A stretch of DNA of 64,000 nt from Thalassia testudinum (lineage: Eukaryota; Streptophyta; Magnoliopsida; Alismatales; Hydrocharitaceae). The stretch's first letter is position 1. The number at the start of each line of letters is the position of its first letter. The notes under the pieces are model-generated. The model searched no databases. It was not told where the DNA came from and saw only the letters and a list, made by a program, of their open reading frames with translations. Made by a program: the position numbers and the translations under genes. Positions 33,307-45,126 of the stretch are shown in pieces. The DNA is taken from the NCBI GenBank assembly GCA_037157565.1, contig JAZHRO010000024.1:210923501-210987500 (forward strand), written 5' to 3'.

Positions 33307-36122
33307 TGATGAGAACCTCATCATGAGCCATAACTAGCTCATTTTGACCTAATACAAAGGATAAAAGCTCCTACATATCTCAAGGAAAGGCTTAACTCAG
33401 AGAATTCTGAGTTTGAGAAGAAAATAAGTCATAAGGGGTAAAAGTGCAATTTTACCAGTATAATCTGCATACAGGGTAATTCAGGGCCCAAACATAGGTC
33501 AAAGCAGCTTAATAAGAATAAAAGTGGGATGAGATGATCTAGCAAGGGCTACAGCACTTCCAAGAAACCAAATGATAATCTGTAACCCTAAAACAACCCA
33601 CTTCAATTCACAAGGTTCGAGGCAAAGTAAAAATAGAATAAACCCTATAAAATTCATAGAAAAATAATCTCTAGGGTTTAGAACCTTCAATTTGGCCTTT
33701 AGAACCCATTTTGACCTACATTGAGAACCATGCCCAATTAATAACTTAATTTGGGTTTTTGCGCAAATTGACCGGTCAAACAAGGTTTAATATGAAAATG
33801 AAATTCACCATCAGATTCCTTAGGTCCTAATTAGTCATGTATAAAAACTTGAGCCTAAGAAGAAACCTCCTTGACCGACTTTACACTTTGGTCCTCATAT
33901 ATTTACTCTTTGGCCCTCAACTTTTGAACTCTCGCATTTTGGCCCCTAACTCTCCTTCGTTCTTTGCAATCAGGTCCCTCCTGCAAAACCTTCCAGCACC
34001 ATGCTCCGGCGACCTTGCGCGGAGCATGGCGCCGCGCAGGGTGAGGTGGGGGACCTGGCAAGTAAACCGGGGGTGCCCTGCGTCGTCAGCCGTCGCAGGG
34101 ACACCCCCCTGGTCGTTGTAGCCCACCATACCGGCCGTGCGAACGCACGGACGGTATGGGTTCTTGTTTCCGACCATCCTCCGGCGAGGGAGACACGTCG
34201 TCTCCCTTCGCCTTCCTCCCTGTTTGATCCCTATAAATACCCCCCGTTGCTCCACCGACCAGGGCAGCCTGGATCTGACGGAGAAAATCCCCAACTTTCT
34301 TCTCTTCTTCCTCCGGCAGACGCTCACCAGCTCCGGCAGTTTCCTCCCCCTCCACCTCTTCGCTCTGCCGCAATACCAGCAGCAGAGACTTCCTCCCCTG
34401 CTCTTCCTGCGCCACGCCGCACCCAGCTGGCGCCTCTCCGGCTCTCTGCTCACCGCCGCCCCTTTTCCCTGAGCATCGTCTTCTCCGGCGACAGTCGATA
34501 CGACTGTCGCCCTGTTCCCCCCCCCCTTCGTCCCTGCAAGTAAGCTAGAGCTACTCCCCTTCTCCTCCTCTTTCTTTCCCCGCTTTCAATTTATTCAATT
34601 AAGCCCTCTACCGACCCTGACCACCTTCACCCCCTTCGCCTCCGACCACCCTCCGGCGAGCCGCTCCCATCACCTCAGCAACCCACACGGCTCGCCGACC
34701 CTCACCGAACCTCCGCCTCATCACACTGAGCACCCCCCACCCCTCCACTGCCACTCCACACCTCCGTAACACTCCCCCGAACAAACCCATTCCTCCGGTT
34801 GCAGTCCGACCCAGGGCTGCCGCCAGACACCTCCTTGCGGCCTGCCGCGCAGCTCCTCACCTTCGCCGTGCCACGGCGAAGGTTCCCCAGTGGTTTGATC
34901 AGGCCGCGAGGCCATATTCGTGTCCGACAGGTTTTGAGGTTCGACCGCCATTAACGCACATTGAAGCAGCTTCTCCCGCGCTCCAGGCTTGAGGACTCCA
35001 GGTCTCCAGCTGCTGCGGAGTACGGGGAGTCTTGCGAAGGCAGCCAGCCAGCAACCTATGCAAATAGAAGCCGCAGCTGCAGAAGCCAGGCCGCGGTCTC
35101 CCAGCAGGCGCACGCGAGGAACGGTCTGCGTTTAGTCCCACATCGGTAAGCCTCACACCCGTTCCACTGTTTAAATTGATTTCGTGCACTAGCCTTATTG
35201 CCTCAGTACACGGGGTGAGGTCCCCTTACACCCGCCCGGTTACCCGGTCTCGTCCGCGCTCACACCCCGCGGACCTGACCCGACCCGACTTAGACTGACC
35301 TGCACTCCTCGCCCACCATGCACGCCGGTGGGCCTGGACCCGGGCGTGACCCGAACCCGATTACCCGGTAGCTCTGGGAGAGCTTTCCCAAGAGTGGTTT
35401 CAGAGAGAAAGAGAGACGCGGGGGAGGAGGGTAGAGTAGGTTTTGCCTCTGACGAAAAACTCTGAAGTGTGCAGGCACAGGCGAAGAAGAAGACCCGCGG
35501 AAGAAGAAGGAGCTGCACTGTAGCAAATGCATAGTTAAGTCGTCTAAGCACCGGGTCAGACGACGGAAGGTCAGCAGCCAGAGCAGGAAAGAAGGCAGGC
35601 TGAAGAAGAAGGAAGAGCAACGGCCAAAGTAGAAGAAGAAGAAAGGAAGACTTAGTAGCTGAAGGCAGAAGCTCTGCAGCCATAAAGAAGAAAAGGGAAA
35701 AGAGAAAGGGTCACCACAATTGCAGAAAAAGAAGAAGAGAGGCCAAGACAGAAACCAAGGAAGAAGAAGAAAGAGATCTGAAGAGGAGCATCACCTCTGC
35801 AGAACGAAGAAGAAGAAGAGCATCACCATTGAAGAAGAAGAACATCACCTCTGCAGAACAAAGAGAAAGAAGGAGATCTAAAGAAAGAGAGAAAGAAGAG
35901 CATCCCCTCTGCAGAACAAAGAGAAAACAACAAATTCTTTCCCTCTCTCTTTCTTTTTGTAAAAGAAACATGTATATCTCTAGAATACAACTTGCTCCCT
36001 GAGTTCGACCTCGGGAACTCTTTTATTTTCCGAGTAAAAAAATTATATTTGAAGTGTTGGTAATAACCGGCTTTACTACAACGTTATAACAAACTAAAAC
36101 CCGGTTGAAACTAGCAACTCCA
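33307..36122 (+). repeat. Element A 3' LTR, 2816 bp
   Basis: Equal in length to the 5' LTR with nine substitutions. It keeps the intact terminal palindrome TGATGAG-AAC-CTCATCA that is broken by one base in the 5' copy. TATA at 34231; USE module at 35135-35177. Confidence 0.96.
35135..35177 (+). promoter_or_regulatory. snRNA-type USE plus TATA-like box in A 3' LTR
   Basis: Same as 24145-24187: GTCCCACATCG at 35135-35145 and TTTAAATT at 35170-35177. If active in the 3' LTR it would read into flanking DNA. Confidence 0.55.
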
Positions 36123-36127
36123 GGCGA

Positions 36128-36895
36128 CATGTCGATCGGGGTCATGAAAGCAGTCTGATATGCCCATTGGGCATCATCCAATCGTGCAAACCAATCCTTC
36201 TTGTTAGGTCTCACAGTTTTCTGTAGAATTTTCTTGATCTACCTATTTGAGACCTCGGTCTGTCCATTTGTTTGCGGATGATACGGGGTAGCGATGCAGT
36301 GGTTAACCCCATATTTTCTGAGTAGGGCATGGAATTGGGTGTGGATAAAATGACTTCCACCATCACTGATCATGGCCTTTGGTATTCCAAACCGGGAAAA
36401 GATGTTCTGCTTAACAAGATCCATGACAGCCTTATGATCGCATCGGCGGGTGGCGACGGCTTCAATCCATTTAGAGACATAGTCTACCGAGACTAAGATG
36501 TACTCAAAGCCGTTGGATGGTGGGAAGGGGCCCATAAAATCAACACCCCAAACGTCGAAGATCTCGACAATCAAAATGGGCTAGAGGGGCATCATATCTT
36601 TTCTGGTCATGGTCCCCAGCGTCTAGCAGTGAGAGCAAGTCTTAGCAAAATTGTGTGCATCCTTAAATAAGGAAGGCCAGTAAAATCTGGACTGCAAAAC
36701 CTTTTCAGCTATTTTCTTTCCTAAGAAGTGGCCACCACAAGCCTGGTCGTGACAAAAAGATAGCACACTCTGAACTTCATCCTCAGGGACACACCTGCTG
36801 ATGATCTGGTTGACACAGAGGCAAAACAGCATGGGATCATCCCAGAAATAATGCTTGGCCTTGGCCAAGAACTGTCCCGTTGCTGGCTGGACCAA
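36128..36895 (-). pseudogene. H1 integrase, N-terminal and core part
   Basis: The minus strand has [20 protein letters not shown] with zinc-binding residues, then [24 protein letters not shown] and TEVSNR (first Asp, second Asp, Glu), then KKDWFARLDDAQWAYQTAF up to the break at TSD GGCGA (36123-36127). Stops and shifts occur near 36600 and 36240. Continues at 22316-21858. Confidence 0.88.
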
Positions 36896-36948
36896 CTGTG
36901 TGGGGTCTATCCTACAACCAGGTAGTTGACATAGTCAGCATACCAAGG

Positions 36949-38178
36949 CTATTTCTTGTCTTGCACAGCCAGAATGTGTTCATCGGGAAAGGTGTTGGAT
37001 AAAGGCAGGGAGGGTCCAATGTGGTCTGGGTGAAGCCTGGATAGGTGGTCAGCCACCACATTCTTTGATCCGGCTTTCTCGTGGATTTCCAGGTCAAATT
37101 CTTGCAAGAGCAGGATCCATCTGATGAGCCTGGTCTTCGCATCCTTTTTAGCCAACAGGTGCTAGATGGCTGAATGGTTCGTATAGATGGTCACGTGGGA
37201 ACCCAGCGGGTATGATCGGAACTTCTCAAGTCTAAAAACTACAGCGAGCAGTTCTCCTTGTGATCGTATAATTTTGTTGGTCCTCGTCCAATGTCTTGCT
37301 CGCGTAGTAGATCACCACGGGTTTCTTGTCTTGTCTTTGTCCCAGGACAGCGCCTATGGCAAAATCTAATGCATCACTCATGATCTCAAAGTCCTAGGAC
37401 CAATCCGGGGGCTGAAGTACAGGTGCTGTGGAGACTAAGACCCAGAGGGTGTGGTAAGCCTGGATGCAATCAGAGGTCATGTGGAATAAGGCGTCATTGG
37501 CCAAAAGGTTGGTTAAGGGTTTGGAAAGCTTGGAGAAGTCTTTGATGAACCTTCAGTAGAAGCCAACATATCCAAGGAATGAACGGATCTGCCGGATTGA
37601 GGTAGGCGGAGGAAGTTTGGAAATCAAATCAACTTTAGCCCGATCTACCTCAATGCCCCTATGTGATACGATGTGATCGAGGACGATTCCTTCTTGAACC
37701 ATAAAATGGCTCTTTTCTCAACTTAACACCAAATTAACCTCGATACATCGTTTCAGGATTTTCTCTAAGTTGCTCAAACAGTGGTCAAATGAATTCCCAA
37801 ATATAGAGAAATCATCCATAAAGACCTCCAGGTATTCACCCACCATTTCCGAAAAAATGGCTAGCATGAAACGCTGAAAGGTAGCGGGTGCGTTGCATAA
37901 CTCGAATGGCATATGATGGAATGCAAATGTACCGTATGGGCAAGTGAATGTGGTCTTCTCTTGATCTTTAGGAGCAATTTCGACTTGGTTATATCCTGAA
38001 TATCCATCCAGGAAGCAAAAATACTTTTGCCCTGCCAATCTTTCAAGAATCTAGTCGATGAATGGTAGGGGGAAATGATCCTTCTTGGTTGCTTCATTGA
38101 GTTTCCGGTAATCAATACATACCTGCCATGCGGTGGTGGTGTAGGTGGGGATGGATTCTCCATGTTCATTGGTGACAA
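36949..38178 (-). pseudogene. H1 reverse transcriptase and RNase H, frameshifted
   Basis: The minus strand shows [44 protein letters not shown] (RT active site), then diverged RNase H and [15 protein letters not shown] near 37090. Stops and shifts lie near 37720, 37160 and 36945. RNase H between 37160 and 37500 is recognisable only in pieces. Confidence 0.82.
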
Positions 38179-39157
38179 CGGTGAGCCCGGCTTTCTTCGG
38201 AACCACTTGAGTGGGGCTCACCCAAGGTCTATCGGAGATGGGATAGATGATGTCCGTGTCAAGCCACTTGATAATTTCCTTTTTAACGACCTCTCGCATA
38301 TTTGGGTTTAACCGTCTCTGCATCTGACGGGAGGGTCGCGCCCCATCTTCTAGGTAGATCTTGTGGGTACAATAGGTGGGGCTAATTCCTCTCAAATCTA
38401 AAATAGTCCAACCAATGGCAGCCCTGTGTTCTGATAGGGTCGCTGTCAATCTAAGTACCTGATCCCTAGTTAGGTTGGCATTGATTATTACGGGGAAGGT
38501 CTGGTCAGGTCCCAGGAAGACATACTTGAGATTCTCAGGTAGCGGCTTTAGTTCAGGTGTGGGTGGCACAATGTTTGATGGAAAGGGGAAAGGCGGGAGT
38601 TGATCAACATCAATTTCCTCGAATGGTGTTGGTTGATGGTAATCAGCCTTATAGAGGTCAATGGGCATAGATGGTGATGGGTCAGAACAATTGTTACAGG
38701 ATTGGTAGTCCGAGACAGAACTAAGGGTGAGGCATTCCTCAACCAAAGGTTCCATGGGATCATGTTCCTCGATATAGTCGCAATCAAAAGACTTGGTCGC
38801 CCAGAAGATATCCAACTGCATTTTCTTGTCTCCGAAGGTGATTTCCATGCATCCCGTGTCATAATCGATGTTTGCCTTAGATGTAGCTAAGAAAGGTCTG
38901 CCTAGGATGATGGGTGTGTTCTGTAGATGTTCAGGGACTTCCATGTCGAGCACCAAAAAGTCGACCAGAAAATAGAAGTCCTTGACCCGTATAATTACGT
39001 CCTCGACAACCCCCTTTGGGGTTTTCACAGATCTATCAGCCAATTGGATGGTAATAGGTGTGGGAGTCAATTCTCCGAATTCAAATTGGTGGTATAGGGT
39101 TGTCGGAATCAGATTGATGGAAGCACCTAAGTCCAGGAGCGCTCTATCAAATGTCAT
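38051..39157 (-). pseudogene. H1 protease and start of RT
   Basis: 368 open codons on the minus strand: the protease active-site ALLDLGASINLIP near the start, IILGRPFLATSKANI, the spacer, then SPTYCTHKIYLEDGARPSRQ and [16 protein letters not shown] leading into RT, WQVCIDYRKLNEATKKDHFP. This is the best-preserved part of H1. Confidence 0.87.
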
Positions 39158-39369
39158 GTCCCCGATATTGCAGGATATCAGGGGTGCTCCTGGGTCAGTT
39201 CGCTTAAGCAGAAGGTTGCTTGATATTACAGAACTTGCTTGCTTTGAGAGTACAACCTTCCTAGGTGCTTGAGGTCTTGGCTTACGTTTGGGTGTACAGG
39301 CATCCTTTAGAAACTTGGCATAAGCCGGGATGTGTTTGACAGCTTCAAGGAGCGGAATATTAATCTGAC

Positions 39370-41364
39370 CTACTTAAAGATCTCCAAAAGCTCCTCAGTT
39401 TCCACAACACTTTTCTTCTTCTTGATTGTCTCCAAGGCCTCGGGATATGGTGTTTGAACGTGGATAGGATCTATTTCTAGGTCCTTGGGTTTTTCCAATG
39501 CCTCTTTTGAGTCGGGTGTTTCAGAAGGTGAAGTCTCGGGAAGAGTCAACCATTTAGGGTCTTGGGTTTTGGTGCCGCTTCTCAAGGTTACCGCATTTGC
39601 AGAGGCATTGGGACCATGGGTTGATCCTTGAGAAGACGAGGACGAAGAAGCACCAAACTTAGGGGGTGTTTGTGGGGCTGGCTGGACCATGTGAGCCTGC
39701 CCAGGATTGCCTTGGAACCCTTACGAATTAGGGCCTCTGTTAATCATGTTTCGCGGGTTCGGTTGTGGCTGGGAAGGCAAGGATCCTTGTTGTTTACAGT
39801 CCAACAGCTGACTTAATTGTCCCTGACGAAGAGAGTTTCGCTTATTTATGATAGCAATAAAAGGATATGTCGTTATAATTAATGTGGTGGAAATCTCTTC
39901 CTTTACTAAAGCCATTTCCTCCTGATGTTTCTGGTTCATTTCAGCCATCATCTTTATTAAGGTGTCCATTTGGTTTTGTGGGGGAGGGGCCACCCTATTC
40001 AGATTATATGGGGGGTCTAACTGGTGGTCCTTGCTGATAGGGGGCAGGTTTGGCTGTTGGTTTGGCCTGGGTTGGTTCTGAAATTGAGGCGATTTTTGGT
40101 TTATCCAAGCAAAGTTTGGGTGATTCTGCCAGCCGATGTTGTAAGTGTTGGAGAAAGGGTTAGGTTTGGCATAACCTTGGACAGCCTGTACATCTTCAAG
40201 GATAGCAGATGTCGAGGGGGAGGGAAGAGAGTAATCAAGGGTTGAGGGAGAAAAGGTTCCTCCCTGGAACGTGGTCAGGGGTTGTTCCAGATTCATTTGG
40301 CTTAAGGGCTGGACCAGGTCAACATTGTGAGCTCCCTTTGCTAGGGAGAAGGTCTGTAATGGGTTCCCGGTCTGGTTCAGTAGCTCATCTATCTTTTTAT
40401 CCACCAATTCCACTCGATCCAATTTCTTAGCAATGATATCTATGTCAACCATACCAAAATTTGCTTGTACCTCATAAATCCCACCACGGGGTTGACTGGA
40501 TCGGCTAAACTGGGTCATGGAGGCATTGTTGAGCGAATTTTCGCTCATAGACTCAAAGAGCTCAAACGCGCTCTCCTCGTCTTTGTTTAGGAAGTTCCCC
40601 CTGCATGAGGTATCGACGAAGTTTCGTAGGTTGCTGTCCAGACTGTGGTAGAAGATCTGGGTCAATTGCCACCTCGGTACTTCGTGGTGTGGGCATTTCC
40701 TCAATAGTTCATTAAATCTTTCCCATGCATCAGGGAACTGTTCCCCGCCTTGGAGTGTAAAGGTAGTAATGGCTCCTCTGTGGGCATTGGTTTTTCCTAT
40801 AGGGAAGAATTTCTCTAAGAATGCATGCCTTAGTTCTTCCCAGGTGGTGATGCGTCTACCTAGGGTTCTAAGCCAGTGAGATGCTTTGTCCCTCAGCGAG
40901 AAGGGGAACATCTTAATCAAAACAATGTCAAGGCTAATGTTCCTAGGTTTCACAGTTCAGGTGATCCGGTTAAGATCCTCTAGGTGTTGGAAGAGATCTT
41001 CATTTGAGCTTCCATGGAAGTGGCTCTGAATTAGACTCAGGACATTTGGTTTTAGCTCAAAATCATCTCCCCCTTTGGGGATCCTAAGCTGCGGCTCGAC
41101 TCGAATAGCGGAAGGATTGTAGAAGTCACGGAGGGGCCTAGGTTGGTCCTGGAATGGTGGTGGATCAAGTGGCGGTTGCCCTTGTGGGCCTTGGAAAGGT
41201 GGTGGTGGTTGCCCCTGTGGGTTCTACAACCGGTGTTTGGCTTGCATGATAGTGTGGATCTGTTGCTGCTGAAGCCAGTGGTTTGCGTTAATCTGGGCTT
41301 GGATGATGGCCATTGTGTCTAGTGGGGGTTGGTCCTCAACCTCATCTACGCTGGGTTCAGCCAT
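39370..41364 (-). pseudogene. H1 gag
   Basis: Start ATG at 41364 (MAEPSVDEVEDQPPLD); a stop at 41224 and another before 40953 break the frame. The capsid core is at 40953-39721: KASHWLRTLGRRITTWEELR, FLEKFFPIGKTNAH, and RKCPHHEVPRWQ. A Pro/Gln-rich spacer and a segment at 39690-39370 follow. The overall arrangement equals gag of element A. Confidence 0.85.
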
Positions 41365-42556
41365 GTCTCTAGCAGAATTAGGTTGCCTGGATTCCCGTCC
41401 CAAAACAAACAACTCGGGATGCAGTGATCATCTCCCGTGCATACACTAGAGAAGAACAGGAGGGGATGCAGAGAGTGACAGATGTGAGAAGTGTGTGTGC
41501 ACAACCAAGCAAACAAGCCTAGTCCTTATGGTGTATTCCTTAAGGGACCTAGAAATCTCCAAAGGGGTGATTAAGCCCGTAAGCACTGGACTTTCCTTCC
41601 CAAAGCTAATCTGGCCAGGTTGATTATGAGGGAATTGTAGGGAAGGTTCTTCCTTTGGCTTGCGCCGCCGGTTCCATAGACCCCACAATCGCGGTCGTTT
41701 GACACTTCCTTGCAGCCTAGTCACCAGATTCTACTAAGGGAATGAAAGCCAAGTGCCCAGCGAACAAAACTACGCCTCTTGAGACTTACCTCAGTCCTAC
41801 CTAGGGCACGTCTACTCTGTTTTAAACGGGCTAGGATAGTGCTTGTGCTAGGGTTATATGATGAGGCTTTGATTGGGGTAGTGCCTCTTAGTTTTCCAAT
41901 TCCAGTGTGTGCTCCTATCAAAACATGATTTTCAAGCAAGGATTTTTTTAAGATGTGGTGTCTTTTAATGTTTCATCCTTACTTTTGTGTCTTTTAAGAT
42001 TGATGTGTCTTAATATTTTCAGACAAGTTTCAGGTGGGCACGTCAAGTTTTGCACACAATTGGTGAGAGTAGATTTCCTTTGATGTGAAGAGGCTCTAAA
42101 ACCCTAGAGTGCTCATCTTAGTGTTCATGCAACTGTTATCAGATGAGTTGATTTTAGGGTTGAGTCGTGCGGCCCATGTCAATTCAAGGTGGCTTCACAA
42201 ACACCACTCAAAAAGAAAGAAGAATACTCCAAGAAGCTTAGGTCATTCAGAATGTTAGAGTGTATTTTTTTTGTTGGGTGATGTGTTAAGGTTGTAGATC
42301 AGGCAATCATGCACCACGCCAATTTTTTTTTCAATTTTACAATTTTTTTTTAAAGATTTTTAAGCAAGCAAACAACCACGGGTGAAGAAATACTCACGAC
42401 CGGTCCTTGTTGTGCTTACTCCCTCATTACCGTCACGAGTTGCACTGCTTCGCCGTTCAAGCGTCGAATTCCTGTAACCATCAAGTAGAAGGAGACAAGG
42501 CATTAGATGATGTGAGCATGGATGTAAAATGGAAGTGACAAAATAAATCTGTTGCC
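41365..42556 (-). other. H1 untranslated leader
   Basis: No credible ORF between primer site and gag. Contains T-rich runs near 42330-42360. Nothing else recognised. Confidence 0.6.
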
Positions 42557-42574
42557 TCCCTGACAATGGCGCCA
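42557..42574 (-). promoter_or_regulatory. H1 primer binding site, mutated tRNA-Asp type
   Basis: The minus strand reads TGGCGCCATTGTCAGGGA, five nt after the LTR. It differs from the element A site at three positions, all transitions. Confidence 0.85.
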
Positions 42575-42579
42575 AAAAC

Positions 42580-44024
42580 TGACATGCGAGAGACGTGTTT
42601 GTCTAAAAGGGTCATTATAGTTCATGCTCGCAGCATTGATTTTAAAAGAAGAAACGAACGTGAGTCCGAGTGTCGATCACAGGGAGGCGTAAAAATCGAA
42701 TTTTCTTTGTCACTTTATGTCATGGAGAAAGCGAATTTTTGCTTGCAAGAAGATGTGGTAGAAAATGAGTGAGAGAGAGAGAAAAAGAGAGCGAGAAAGA
42801 GTAGGGTTAGAGTTTGTTTTTCAGCACATTCATGCAACTTTAGGCTAAGGAAGACTTGACAACAAGAGAGAAATAATAGCTAAATAAGAAACATCATCAT
42901 TTAATCATGCAACTTTGAGTTTTACAATTACAACAATAGATGAATGCTTAAGTAAGATAAAGCTAAGCTAATGAGAGAGAGAAAGAGAAAGAGGAGTCGG
43001 CAAGGCAGCCACAGCAGTGGAGGTTGGCTCCATTGGCATCTCGTCGACTCCAGCACTTACAAAAGAGTGCTAAGGTGACTAGGAGTGGGGTAGAACACTT
43101 GCAAAGGTATTGAATCCCTTCCATGGGTGGTTGGAAGGGGTTTAAATAAGGAGAAGGTCTTTCCAAATGAAGAAGGGGTTTTAGCGACGTCCGGGACATC
43201 GCTAAAACCCTTCCCAATACGTTGGTGAAGCCCCTTGCCCGGTGGTTGCTCACGTGTGCTCGTTCTTCTTCACGCGCGATCTGTGTGCGTGTGTTGTAGG
43301 CCATCTGATCAAAGACTGGATGGCTGAGGTCTTCGCAAACGGTGCGCTTGGATCGTGCCTTGAGTGCGTGTGCACGCGGGCGTTGTCGACTGGCATGGGC
43401 GCGCGCGTGGATGATCGACGCCTGAGGGCGAGCTACGTAGCATTATCGAGACCGCTTGATGGCGATCGGGCGGTCGAATTTTGAGTGCGCGGGCGAAATT
43501 AGCAGATGGCTGCGGCAGGCGATTCGAACCTGCGCCTCCTTCGTGCGAGGCAAGGGTGCGACCGATGCGCTGTGGGCGCAGATGGTCGCGCCTCTCCATC
43601 AATCATCAACCGTTCGATGGAGGTCGGATGACTGTCGTTAGATCTTGTTTGATGGGGAGACGTCGCATGTGTGGGCGGGCGCTCCTGATGCTGCCACGTG
43701 GCCACCTCGTGGCCGTTGATCGTCAGATCAATGGTCAGAACTTCTTGGGTCATTTGTGGGAGCTCCGGATGTTGGATTTGGCCGATTTTGAGTCCGTTGG
43801 ACTCTGTTCGTCGCTCTGAATCCATCCGTGCAGTCCGATTACTTATCTGAGGCCTGTTTTGACATGTACTTGTACAAATGGCCTTTAATAATGAACTATA
43901 AGCAATCTTGATGTGTGATGCATGCAATTCTCCCATTCCTATTTATGATGTGTTATCTGTGCGTTTTGCCCTTAAGACTGTCCCCCTTTTGGCAGAATTA
44001 ACATTGTAAAATGTAGTGTTATCA
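42580..44024 (-). repeat. Element H1 5' LTR, 1445 bp
   Basis: Partner of 19079-20518, with the same termini. TATA-like TATTTAAA at 43141-43148 (minus) and tRNA-like segment about 43510-43580. Its right border is followed by ATGTA (44025-44029), the second target copy. Confidence 0.92.
43520..43572 (-). promoter_or_regulatory. tRNA-like A-box/B-box segment in H1 5' LTR
   Basis: Minus strand: CAGCGCATCGG (43572-43562), 10 of 11 to the A-box; GGTTCGAATCG (43530-43520), 10 of 11 to the B-box; 31 nt apart, as in the other LTR. This copy is closer to consensus than the left one. Confidence 0.65.
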
Positions 44025-45102
44025 ATGTAGCCTCAGCAACTTGACTTGGATCTAGCCTATTCTCAGATTCTGAGCTTAAAAAGGTGTTCATATTAGGCAT
44101 GTGCTCAGTTTCTTGGCTTGTAGGGAAGACCCAATCAAGACCCAACTCCTCCAACTCCGCGATTTCTGTATCATAGTTAGGCGTGTCTTCCAAAAAATCA
44201 ATATGTATTTCTGAGGATGTTGGAGGGGTGCATTCATCAAATAAAGGCCTAGAATCATAATCCAAATTCAAATTCTGATTTTCATCATACAGGGCCTTGT
44301 AATTTTCCCAATAAGGCTCAAATCCAGATTCTAGGTTAAGGGTGTGGATTGGATCATTAGAATCTCGGTTGGGCTCTACAGGGATGTTAGAATCACCCTC
44401 GGGGGTCACCTTATCAGAGTAAGGAGAGGAATTTACACCCTCGAGAGGTTTTGATTCAATCTCATTATCACAGGAGTCTAGGAATTCTATGCTTGATGAA
44501 CCAGGGCTTTGTGTCTTTAAGGATGGCTTGAAATCATGTTCTCCTGCAATTGGATCCTCCCAACCCATCTTACGGTCAAGTGTATCAAGCTGTATATTAG
44601 TTTGATCATATTCCATTTGGGTTGGAGGTCCACAACAACCTTGATTCTCGAACCCAGGATTTGGAAAGTCAGATAGATCCTCAGTATTATTCCAAGATGT
44701 TTAACTAAATGTTTGGGGAATGTACAAGTATTTTTGATCAATAATCCGCTTTAATAATTTTATCATCTCTTTTTGTTTTTCAAGATCATCTTGGTGTCTT
44801 TCCCAAAGTATAGGATTTGTCATGCATTGGAGATATTGAAAGTTGTGTAATTTCTCTAACTCAATGTATCCTATCATGAGAACATCCCGGGTAGATCCAT
44901 TTGTTACTTGTGTTATAATTACTTGGGCATAGTTTATGATGAAGGTTGTTGTTATCGATACATTAACCTGAATGACTTCAATTGGTTTTGAGGTTTTGTC
45001 ATCAATCTCATAAAATCTAAGGGCATCCTCAACCATTCTATCTTTCATGGATATTTGAGATTCAGGTTTCTTCAATGGTTTTCCTAAATAGCCAGGTTGC
45101 AT
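44025..45102 (-). pseudogene. Acidic ORF of element B, N-terminal part
   Basis: Unrecognised protein. The first ATG in frame is at 45102 (MQPGYLGKPLKKPESQ). An N-terminal half of mixed charge includes MVEDALRFYEIDDKTSKP and LEKQKEMIKLLKRIIDQK. After an in-frame TAA at 44703-44701, codon 134, the same frame continues as a strongly acidic, Ser/Pro/Asn-rich region (WEDPIAGEHDFKPSL, FLDSCDNEIESKPLEG, EIAELEELGLDWVF). It is cut at 44025 by H1 and resumes in frame at 19074. To the stop at 18742 this makes 469 codons. It occupies the slot that holds gag-pol in element A. No nuclease, RT or zinc motif is seen. Confidence 0.65.
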
Positions 45103-45126
45103 TTTTGAATCAGATGGTGGAATCAA

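Larger units (their letters stand above)
22317..36122 (+). mobile_element. Element A: full-length, very young Athila-type retrotransposon, 13,806 bp
   Basis: LTRs of 2816 bp each (22317-25132, 33307-36122) frame a primer site, leader, gag-protease-RT-RNase H-integrase in one frame, a 1.5-kb 3' non-coding region and a polypurine tract. I count nine LTR differences (0.32%), eight of them transitions. At an assumed 1.3e-8 substitutions per site per year, a rate used for rice LTRs, this is roughly 0.1 million years. No env-like ORF follows integrase. The coding frame has two in-frame stops, so this copy is not autonomous. Confidence 0.96.
19079..44024 (-). mobile_element. Element H1: degraded Athila-type Ty3/gypsy element, split by element A
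   Basis: LTRs are 19079-20518 and 42580-44024, flanked by a perfect 5-bp target duplication ATGTA (19074-19078 and 44025-44029). Without element A (22317-36122 and one GGCGA) it measures about 11.1 kb. On the minus strand the order is LTR, primer site, leader, gag, protease, RT, RNase H, integrase (interrupted), 3' non-coding region, LTR. Coding parts carry many stops and shifts. LTRs differ by about 6% over the first 200 bp, mostly transitions. Confidence 0.92.
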
